60,000 bases of DNA, from the NCBI RefSeq assembly GCF_008831285.2, contig NC_045143.1, forward strand, positions 7,017,503 to 7,077,502, given 5' to 3'. This document shows positions 1 to 8,059 of this stretch, piece by piece. The position numbers and the translations under genes were made by a program. Source of the stretch: Nymphaea colorata (taxonomy: Eukaryota; Streptophyta; Magnoliopsida; Nymphaeales; Nymphaeaceae). The notes beneath the pieces were generated by a model, which saw only the letters and a list, made by a program, of their open reading frames with translations, ran no database searches and was not told the DNA's origin. Every line of letters starts with the position of its first letter. Within the stretch, counting starts at the first letter, position 1.

Positions 1-165
1 TTTAAGTTGTTCCATGAATCTCTCAGACTCTTTGGGTTATATTCATGTTCTATTTGCCAAACAGACCGACGGCAAAGGTTTGCTTCTGGAGCCAACTCTC
101 TTTTAACCTTATCCCTCGGAAGTGATGCATTTGTGTCTGTAAATTTCTTCCATGTTTTCTTCTAG

Positions 166-302
166 GAAGAGCCGGACCCTTTTTTCCAAGTTTTGAAGGG
201 CAGGTTGATCAGTTTAAAGCTGAAAAGGAATCAATGACGGAGGGGATGTCTGTCACAGGTACTGTTGACTCATATCACCTTAACAAGTCAAGTACTCCTT
301 GA
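166..302 (+). CDS. Possible 3'-terminal exon of an unrecognised gene
   Basis: A pyrimidine-rich tract ending in TTCTTCTAG is followed by an open stretch of 44 codons, starting at base 168, that ends in TGA at 300-302. It would encode a hydrophilic peptide with FEGQVDQFKAEKESM near its start. It looks like the last exon of a plus-strand gene whose body lies left of the window. I do not recognise the protein family. The upstream 165 bases would be intron. The only support is the acceptor-like site and the open frame, so chance is a real alternative. Confidence 0.2.
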
Positions 303-864
303 AGGTTAAAGTTGAAAAAATTGAACTCCATATACTGTTACGGCTTTTTCTATGAATACATGTCAAAACATGCTGGTTTACTAAAAACGAGTTATAGGAA
401 AACTCTTTTTTTGTATTATCTAAACATGCTTAAAATGACATTTTGAGAACAAAACCACTCTTTTACCTCCAAAAATTGGTTTTTGAATGTCAACTAAACC
501 CCTGTTATACCTTTTTTCAATTTTATAGAAAATTTAGGACCTCTTCAAATTTGTAAAAAAAAAAATAAGTGTGTCCTCTCTTACAAAAAAAAAAAAAGGC
601 TTCCCAATTTGTCATGCCATGGATACTCATCCACGCCACAAACCTCATGTTGTCTTAATGTATTTCAATTTTAACGGCAATTAGAAAAGGGGCCGGAGGG
701 CAGGAGGTCAACTTTCAATTTCAATCGTCTGAACGAAATCATCTGTCTTTGTGTCTAGCACAACCATAAAAATCAGCAATCTCAAAATATAGTGCCTGTA
801 TAGATCGGACCACATTGCCTTCGGTATAATATAATGTGAAGATGGTAATTTGAAGACCTTCTCC
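303..864. other. Intergenic; 3' flank of kinase pseudogene C
   Basis: No gene is seen. There are two poly(A) runs near 556 and 586. The last 170 bases (about 690-864) match the 3' flank of kinase gene A (about 29545-29714). Both contain a GACCACATTG motif and the same order of short blocks. The 3' flank was therefore duplicated together with the receptor-kinase genes. Confidence 0.6.
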
Positions 865-2428
865 TCACCTTGCTGATGGGTACATAGATGAATCAATGTC
901 CGACTGAGAATGGCCTTCAAAAGACAGGGCGCCAGAAACTCCTTCTCTTACTGAACCTGGGTCTTCAATCTCCACGGCCGTCTTCAACCCATTCACAACT
1001 TCTGTCGTGGTTGGCCTTCTAATTCGCTTTCTCTTCACCGCATGTCAGAGCTATCTCTACAACTTTCCATATAGAGTTAACCTTGTATTGGCCTTGGAGC
1101 CTAGGGTCTACAATGCTCGCAACATCTCCCCTCATAATTTTGGGGGTAACCCATTGGAGGATTTGGACTCGCCGCGATTCCAATGTTAATATGGCACGGT
1201 GGCCTGTGATGAGCTCGAGAAGAACCATCCCAAAACCATATACATCACTTTTCTCTGTAAGTTTGTTTGTGTAGTAATACCTGAAATAAAAAAAGAAAAT
1301 GATAAATAAGAAAAGAAACAGAGATGTTCTATAGTTGGCTAAGTTTACAGACGAGATCTTGAACTCTGACAAGGATAAATTCAACAGTCAGTATGCCTTA
1401 CCTTGCAGGCATACCGATGAGTGTCCAAAAACGCAAATTTCGTGAGGCTTAACTGTGTTAGTATGCCTTAACTTCTAAATGGTGAGCAAAATTTTGTAGA
1501 AGTTGTAATTCCATTTTCTGAACCGTTAGATGCACAACTGAAGCACAATAATATGCAGAATATGTGGAATCAACCATGCTGTTAGCTAGTGGGTACAATC
1601 ATGCCGTCAACTAGAGAATGTAATCAGAAAAGAATTTCGTTGTACAAAAAGAAAATGTTTACTTACTCAGGGTCCACGTATCCAGGGGTTCCATAGACTG
1701 AAGTTGTTATATGGGTAATGTCGTCGGCTGCACAGTTTTTCGACAGTCCAAAATCTGCAATTTTGGCTTCTGAATTTCCATTGAGAAGGATGTTGCTTGT
1801 CTTCACATCCCTATGTATGATTGGCGGCCTACATCCTGAATGCAGATATTCCAGCCCTGCATCCCAAATAACAATTAATATCTGAAAATTAATGATGCTT
1901 ATTCATGAAAAGAAATATGGAACCGTTTCAATCTGAGTGTGAACCTTTGGCAGAGTTTAAAGCAATTTTCAGTCTTTGTTTCCAACTAAGCACCACTGGG
2001 CTCCTGGAATCCTCTGCATGAAAGGATACAAGTACTGGAGATTAGAAGTCACCTAATTTCTCTAATTTCTTTTACCTGATCCACTTTCTTAAGTGGGACT
2101 TTCAAGGGGAACTTCTTGTTGCCTCGAAAAGAAAATGCTGCAAACTGAACCAAACAAATAATGATCATCCAGCGTTGATACCTGATAATAACTCCCTCAA
2201 GTTTCCTCTAGACATATATTCATAAAGTAAAATCATATTATCTCCTTCCTCACAGAATCCATGGAAAGAGACCAGGTACTTGTGTTGTGATGAACTTTTG
2301 TCAACAACTTGATCTGCAAGCGTTGAAACGAGGTTGGCTGACGAGGACGTCATGTATAATGTAGCAAGTTTTTTGCTTCAAATTGAATACGAGAAACAAA
2401 CCTCTGCAGCAAATTCTTTGCTCCTTTG

Positions 2429-2780
2429 TAAAAGAATGAATGAAAGAGCAGAGGAAAGACAGATTTACGTGGTTCAGTCAATTCGACTTACATCCACGAG
2501 AGATCATTTCATTTTTCTATTTCATCATCCTACATCATACATAGAGGCTTTTCTTTTTATCATGGTTCCATTTGAACCGTTGTGAATAGATTTCCTTTCT
2601 ATTTTGTTTTCAGCCGTTTCTCTTGGTATTGATTGGAGACGTTGAGTCCTCTTTCCATCTTCAATTCTCTTACCGTTGTCACTAAGCCTCTTTCCATCTT
2701 CAATTCTTTGACCGTTGCCATCATTGTTCTTTCCATCTTCAATTCTCCTTTCTTTGGTAGAGTCGTGTCTTTCCTTAAGA
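2429..2780 (-). repeat. 3' LTR of copia element 1
   Basis: This 352-bp repeat pairs with 7708-8059. It contains three 39-bp tandem units starting at 2648, 2687 and 2726, each carrying CTTTCCATCTTCAATTCT. The gag-pol frame continues through most of this LTR and stops at 2525. Confidence 0.93.
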
Positions 2781-5700
2781 TCCCCCCTCAAGTTCACCGT
2801 CTTAGAAGAAGATGTGAGCTTGACTAGATTGAGTTGAGGGAGAATTGAGTGGTGAGGACGCTTCATTAAAGGCTTGGTGAAAATATCTGCAATTTGGTCT
2901 TTAGTAGACACATATTGAATCATCATCTCTCCACGAGCTAACTTTTCGCGAACAAAGTGTAAATCAATTTCAATATGCTTGCATCTGTTATGATATACAG
3001 GATGTGATGCAAGATAAGCTGCCCCAACATTATCACACCAAAGAACAGGTTTTGATTCTTGAGAGATTCCAAGTTCATGAAGGAGTAGTTGAACCCAAGT
3101 GATTTCCGCAGTGGTGTTAGCAATAGATCTATATTCTGCCTCTGTGCTAGACCTTGATACAACATTTTGTTTCTTAGCACTCCAAGATACTAGATTTTCT
3201 CCAATAAAAACTGCATATCCGCCAGTCGATCGTCTGTCATCTGGGCATCCTGCCCAATCAGCATCACTGTACGCCATAATATTCATAGTGGATGATCTCT
3301 TAAGAAGTAAGCCATGATCTATGGTGAACTTCAGATATCTGAGTATGCGTTTGACAGCTGCCCAATGAAGGTCGGTTGGAGAATGCATAAATTGGCATAC
3401 TTTATTTACAGCGAAAGCAATGTCAGGTCTTGTCATGGTTGCATATTGCAGTCCTCCAACAATACTTCTATACAAAAAATGATCATTGAATTTTGTCCCA
3501 GATGAAACAGTTAAGATAGGACTTGTAGCCATAGGTGTTGACATGGGTTTGGCGCCGATCATATTTGTTCGTTTCAATAAATCTCCAATGTACTTTTGTT
3601 GAGAAAGGATCAATCCTTGAGTGGTATATTTAACTTCGATGCCCAAAAAATAATGTAAATCTCCCAAGTCTTTGATGGCAAATTCAGAACTAAATGAGAG
3701 AATAAGCTTTTGAATATAAATTTCTGAATTTCCTGTAACAATGATGTCATCAACATATACAAGAACATATGCAACGATATTTTCTTTTCTAAAAATGAAG
3801 AGGGATGTATCAGTACGAGCTTCTTGAAATCCCATTTTGTAAAGAAATGTACTCAGTCTAGCAAACCAAGCTCTTGGAGCTTGTTTTAGACCATACAAAG
3901 CTTTATGTAATTTGCACACATGTTCTGGAAAACGACGATTTTCAAAACCAGGTGGTTGAGTCATAAAAACTTCTTCAATAAGAGTTCCATGGAGGAATGC
4001 GTTTTGTACGTCAAGTTGCTTAATTTTCAATTTGTTTTGAAGAGCAATGGTCAAGACAGTCCTAATAGTGGTGGGTTTGACAACAGGGCTAAAAGTTTCA
4101 GTGTAGTCTATACCTTCCTTTTGACTATATCCCTTGGCTACTAACCTAGCTTTGTACCGTTCTATAGAGCCATCCGCCTTCCTTTTTATCTTGAAAACCC
4201 ATTTACACCCAATAACATGCTTGGCATCCTTGGGAGAAACAAGTGTCCAAGTTTGATTTCGGACAAGTGCATTGTATTCATTTTCCATAGCTTCTTTCCA
4301 CTTCTCACGTTGCAAGGCTTCAATATGACTAGGTGGTTCACTTTCTTCAGTCAAGAAAGATGTTAAAGCTAAAGGGTATTTGGTAGAAGAATATGATTGA
4401 AAATCTTGAAGTTTTGGGTTTGGTTTGACTATTCCTAGTTGTGAACGAGTAACCATCGTATGAGTTCTAGAGGGAGCAGGTATTCCATATTCAATTGGAT
4501 CAGCTCTACAAGTGGGATTTGGTGCAAGATGTACATCTTGGTTGTGTCTTGGTTCACCATTTGGACTACGACTTTGGTTGTCACTTTGACCACCTAGTTG
4601 TTGACTGTTTAGTTGTTGACTGTCATCAAACTCGTCGAAATGAGGGCATTGCTCTATATTAGGATCAGCTTGATGTGTCACAAGATGTGGCTCTAAGGTC
4701 TGGATGGTAGTGAGTTTTGGAGCGGGTAGAGCAAAGAGAATAGGATGGCCATCTTGGTTTTCTGGCTTGTAATTTTCTCTATATTTTTGTGTTTTGAATG
4801 GAAATTCTTTTTCATTGAAAACAACATGTCGTGTCACAAAAATTTTATTGTTTTTCAAATTCAAACAGTAGTAGCCTTTTTGTTGTGGGGCATACCCCAA
4901 AAAGACACTTCGTTCAGATCTATAGTCAAGTTTATGTTTTGCATATGGACGAAGATAAGGAAAACACTCACAACCAAAAACTTTTAGGAAATTGTAATCT
5001 GGTGCTCTTTTAAAAAGTTTTTCTAAGGGTGATAGATAATCAAGAGTTTTTGTTGGCATGCGGTTAATAAGATAGACTGCACTAGAAAAAGCATATGACC
5101 AGAATTCTTTTGGAACATTAGCATCAGCCATAAGTGCAAGACCTGTTTCTACTATGTGTCGGTGACGTCTTTCAGACATACCATTTTGTTTGGGAGTGTG
5201 TGGACAGGTGATCCTGTGACCGATGCCATGCTCAATCAAAAAGGATTTTAATCCTACAAATTCACCGCCTCCATCTGTATGAAGATATTTAATTTTGCAA
5301 TCTGTAAGATTTTCAACTAGAGATTTGAAGGTTTTAAATATGATGGAAACATCAGATTTATTTTTCAGTAAGTATAACCATGTGTATCTAGAGAAACCAT
5401 CCACAAAAATCACATAGTATCTAAAATTATTTGAACTTGTAATTGGAGATGGACCCCAAACGTCTGAATAAATAATTTCAAGAGGAACAGTCGCTTTATA
5501 TGTAGAGGTTTTAAAAGGCAATTTATGATGTTTGGCTTTAAGACAAGCCTCACACAAAGACATAGAAAACATGCTATCATAAAGCAAATCAGAATTAACT
5601 AAGAGTCTTTTAACTAATGAAAAAGCGGGATGTCCAAGACGTTTGTGCCATATATCAATAGGCTCCTTGTTGCTGCTCAATGCTTCTTTATTCTTGCTGT

Positions 5701-7021
5701 CAAGCTTTATTTTGTAGAGACCTCCACTAGTTGTTCCTTGGCGGAGCACCATCCCTGTTACTCGATCCTTAACAAAACATAAGTCAGGATGGAATTCAAA
5801 ACAAACATTATTATCCCTACAAAATTTTCGAACCGATAGTAAGTTTTTAGTAATTTTTGGCACATGAAGAATACCATTTAAGCACAAGTTCGGAGAAATA
5901 ATGGAAGAGCCAACGTTAAGAATATGCAAACCTGATCCATCACCAATCTTTAATGCGTCTCCACCTTGATATGCAGTATGAATAGATAAATTGTTGATGT
6001 CGTTGGTGATGTGGTGGGTCGCTCCCGAATCCGGATACCAATTATCGTCCCCCACTTGCTGGTTGTGAGAATTTCCAATTGAAGAGTGATAGGCTTGAGG
6101 ACTCGATCCAAAGTTAGGTCGTTTTTCTTTGAGAAGATTGGTATATGAATAGCAGTTTTTAGCCACATGCCCAACTTTCTCACATATTTGACAAGTCAGT
6201 CTTTCTTTTCCTTGAAAATTCCTGTTCTTGTTTTGATAATTATTTCTCCCTCTTCCTCTATAGTTTTGATACCTACCATAATTGTTCTTTATCACATTGT
6301 TGGCAGCTGGAGTCAAAGATTCAACTTGGACTTCATTCTCCTTTTGGTTTGCCTCTTGCATAAGGAGGAGACCGTGCAGCTCATTTAACGTTATAGCCTC
6401 CTTTCTAATTTCCATGCTAGTTCTGAAGGCAGCATACTCTGATGGTAAACCTTTAAGAATATAGAGGACCAAATCATCTTCATCAACTGGTTTTGATGCT
6501 GTAGCTAATTGATGTGCTATCATTTTGGCTTTATGAATATATGCATCCATGCTTAAAATTCCTTTCTTGAGGTCCTGTAACTGAGATTTTAGTTGCATAA
6601 TCCTGGACCTAGAATGAGCAGCGTATGACTGCTTGAGATATTTCCATACTTCAGCAGAGGATTTCAGCCCTACAATCTGAGTGTGAATGTTTTCCGATAA
6701 GGATGATTTGATCCAGCTTAACAACAGCTGATCCTGTCTAAGCCATTGAACATATTCTTGGCTTATTATGGTATTACTTCCATCCACGTATATGGGTGGC
6801 ATCGGTTTAGAACCATCTATGAACCCCATTAAATCACAAGATATCAAAATGGGAACAAACTGAGATTCCCATATCAAGTAGTTTTCAGCATTAAGCTTGA
6901 TGCTTAAGAAATGCTGTAAATTGTTGGGATATTGCATGAGTGGGGAAGTGAAAATCATACCAGAACTTGTATTGACTGAAGATCCTGAATTTTCTGATGT
7001 GTGTGCTGAAGAAGACGTCAT
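2525..7021 (-). CDS. Ty1/copia gag-pol polyprotein, uninterrupted
   Basis: A single frame of 1498 codons starts at the ATG at 7021. Domains by rough residue: gag, about 1-275; CCHC zinc knuckle, 277-290 (CQICEKVGHVAKNC); aspartic protease DSG, 331-333; integrase HHCC, 459-494, with the catalytic region D520, D583 and E617; GKRF-type linker region; reverse transcriptase from about 905, with YVDD at 1089-1092; and RNase H with SDADWAG, the STEAEY motif and the ADIFTKPL end. All key motifs of an autonomous copia element are visible and no stop interrupts them. Residues from about 1414 onward are read from the 3' LTR and form a basic, charged tail with repeated RIEDGK. Whether this tail is part of the mature protein is unknown. 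Confidence 0.93.
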   Translation of the reverse strand: MTSSSAHTSENSGSSVNTSSGMIFTSPLMQYPNNLQHFLSIKLNAENYLIWESQFVPILISCDLMGFIDGSKPMPPIYVDGSNTIISQEYVQWLRQDQLLLSWIKSSLSENIHTQIVGLKSSAEVWKYLKQSYAAHSRSRIMQLKSQLQDLKKGILSMDAYIHKAKMIAHQLATASKPVDEDDLVLYILKGLPSEYAAFRTSMEIRKEAITLNELHGLLLMQEANQKENEVQVESLTPAANNVIKNNYGRYQNYRGRGRNNYQNKNRNFQGKERLTCQICEKVGHVAKNCYSYTNLLKEKRPNFGSSPQAYHSSIGNSHNQQVGDDNWYPDSGATHHITNDINNLSIHTAYQGGDALKIGDGSGLHILNVGSSIISPNLCLNGILHVPKITKNLLSVRKFCRDNNVCFEFHPDLCFVKDRVTGMVLRQGTTSGGLYKIKLDSKNKEALSSNKEPIDIWHKRLGHPAFSLVKRLLVNSDLLYDSMFSMSLCEACLKAKHHKLPFKTSTYKATVPLEIIYSDVWGPSPITSSNNFRYYVIFVDGFSRYTWLYLLKNKSDVSIIFKTFKSLVENLTDCKIKYLHTDGGGEFVGLKSFLIEHGIGHRITCPHTPKQNGMSERRHRHIVETGLALMADANVPKEFWSYAFSSAVYLINRMPTKTLDYLSPLEKLFKRAPDYNFLKVFGCECFPYLRPYAKHKLDYRSERSVFLGYAPQQKGYYCLNLKNNKIFVTRHVVFNEKEFPFKTQKYRENYKPENQDGHPILFALPAPKLTTIQTLEPHLVTHQADPNIEQCPHFDEFDDSQQLNSQQLGGQSDNQSRSPNGEPRHNQDVHLAPNPTCRADPIEYGIPAPSRTHTMVTRSQLGIVKPNPKLQDFQSYSSTKYPLALTSFLTEESEPPSHIEALQREKWKEAMENEYNALVRNQTWTLVSPKDAKHVIGCKWVFKIKRKADGSIERYKARLVAKGYSQKEGIDYTETFSPVVKPTTIRTVLTIALQNKLKIKQLDVQNAFLHGTLIEEVFMTQPPGFENRRFPEHVCKLHKALYGLKQAPRAWFARLSTFLYKMGFQEARTDTSLFIFRKENIVAYVLVYVDDIIVTGNSEIYIQKLILSFSSEFAIKDLGDLHYFLGIEVKYTTQGLILSQQKYIGDLLKRTNMIGAKPMSTPMATSPILTVSSGTKFNDHFLYRSIVGGLQYATMTRPDIAFAVNKVCQFMHSPTDLHWAAVKRILRYLKFTIDHGLLLKRSSTMNIMAYSDADWAGCPDDRRSTGGYAVFIGENLVSWSAKKQNVVSRSSTEAEYRSIANTTAEITWVQLLLHELGISQESKPVLWCDNVGAAYLASHPVYHNRCKHIEIDLHFVREKLARGEMMIQYVSTKDQIADIFTKPLMKRPHHSILPQLNLVKLTSSSKTVNLRGDLKERHDSTKERRIEDGKNNDGNGQRIEDGKRLSDNGKRIEDGKRTQRLQSIPRETAENKIERKSIHNGSNGTMIKRKASMYDVG
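2781..2789 (-). promoter_or_regulatory. Polypurine tract of copia element 1
   Basis: GAGGGGGGA on the minus strand directly precedes the 3' LTR. This is the expected position for plus-strand DNA priming. Confidence 0.75.
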
Positions 7022-7035
7022 GCCTATCAGCTTTT

Positions 7036-7620
7036 ATTGAAGAACTCACAGAACTATGCACGAACCCGCCGGAAAGTTGTTGCAAAATCAGCCGGCGCTG
7101 TCAGCTCCGGCGACGTCAGGGGTCGAGCAATAGCTCGTTGGAATCGTCTTCTCCTGAGGAATCTCCCTACCAATTTTCAGAATTTTTGACTCTGCCTGTG
7201 AGGAGATATGAATTTTGGAAGAGGTCTGTCTTGAAGAAATTGCAGAACTGTGCACAAAACCCACCGGAAACCTGTTGGGAAAACGGCCGGCGCTGTCAGC
7301 TCTGGCGATGTCAAGGGTCGAGCAAGTTGGAATCGTCTATTCCTGAGGAATCTCCCTACCAATTTTCAGAATTTTTGACTCTGCCTGTAAGGAGATATGA
7401 ATTTTGGAAGAGGAGCCTGTTGCTTTGCATAACTGTGCACGAACCCGCCGGAAACCTGTTGCGAAAACGGCCGGCGCTGTCAGCTCTGGCAATGTCAGAG
7501 GTCGAGCAATAGCTCGTTGGAATCGTATGTTCTTGAGGAATCTCTTTACAAATTTTCAGAATTTTTGATGCTGCCTGTAAGGAGATATGAATTTTGGAAG
7601 AGGAGTCTGTCACTGGAAAC
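7036..7620 (-). repeat. Three ~190-bp tandem repeats in the copia element 1 leader
   Basis: Units begin with TTGGAATCGT at 7138, 7327 and 7517 (spacing 189 and 190), and a part-unit lies just before the first. Each has AATTTTCAGAATTTTTGA, GGAGATATGAATTTTGGAAG and a GCCGGCGCTGTCAGCTC block. They lie between the primer site and the gag start, in the untranslated leader, where packaging and dimerisation signals are normally found. Confidence 0.88.
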
Positions 7621-7693
7621 CTCCTGCCAGGATTGTGCATCCAACGCTGCCAGCAATCACCAAGTATGTTCGGTGGAGATATCTGCCACCATA

Positions 7694-7707
7694 TGGCTCT
7701 GATACCA
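7694..7707 (-). promoter_or_regulatory. Primer binding site (initiator tRNA-Met) of copia element 1
   Basis: The minus strand reads TGGTATCAGAGCCA directly inside the 5' LTR. This is the standard plant copia site complementary to the initiator methionine tRNA. Confidence 0.92.
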
Positions 7708-8059
7708 TAAAAGAAAGAATGAAAGAGCAGAGGAAAGACAGATTTACGTGGTTCAGTCAATTCGACTTACATCCACGAGAGATCATTTCATTTTTCTATT
7801 TCATCATCCTACATCATACATAGAGGCTTTTCTTTTTATCCTGGTTCCATTTGAACCGTTGTGAATAGATTTCCTTTCTATTTTGTTTTCAGCCGTTTCT
7901 CTTGGTATTGATTGGAGACGTTGAGTCCTCTTTCCATCTTCAATTCTCTTACCGTTGTCACTAAGCCTCTTTCCATCTTCAATTCTTTGACCGTTGCCAT
8001 CATTGTTCTTTCCATCTTCAATTCTCCTTTCTTTGGTAGAGTCGTGTCTTTCCTTAAGA
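7708..8059 (-). repeat. 5' LTR of copia element 1
   Basis: It is 352 bp and nearly identical to the 3' LTR. The three 39-bp units recur at about 7927-8043. The primer site is directly adjacent at 7694-7707. It should carry the element promoter, though I could not place a TATA box confidently. Confidence 0.93.

Larger units (their letters stand above)
2429..8059 (-). mobile_element. Ty1/copia LTR retrotransposon, young and coding-intact (element 1)
   Basis: It is a 5631-bp element inserted in the kinase N-lobe exon of pseudogene C. The target duplication CTTTG is exact on both sides (2424-2428 and 8060-8064), and gene B shows the uninterrupted site. The 352-bp LTRs differ at only two positions by eye (near 2437 and in the middle). 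The primer site lies immediately inside the 5' LTR and a purine tract abuts the 3' LTR. One continuous gag-pol frame is present, in the order gag, protease, integrase, RT, RNase H, which is the copia order. The LTR ends read TC...TA on the coding strand instead of TG...CA. Near-identical LTRs imply a recent insertion. Confidence 0.95.

Noticed and set aside
2165-2353. 62-codon kinase-like frame with its own ATG
   Set aside because: It is exon 10 of pseudogene C read after a 5-bp insertion. The ATG lies in the upstream intron and is not a gene start.
2633-2827. Plus-strand frame with repeated LSIFNSLT
   Set aside because: Antisense of the 39-bp U3 repeats of copia element 1.
6997-7512. 171-codon plus-strand frame with repeats in the copia leader
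   Set aside because: It is antisense to the element and follows the 190-bp DNA repeats. It has no domain, and its frame is not maintained through the third unit.
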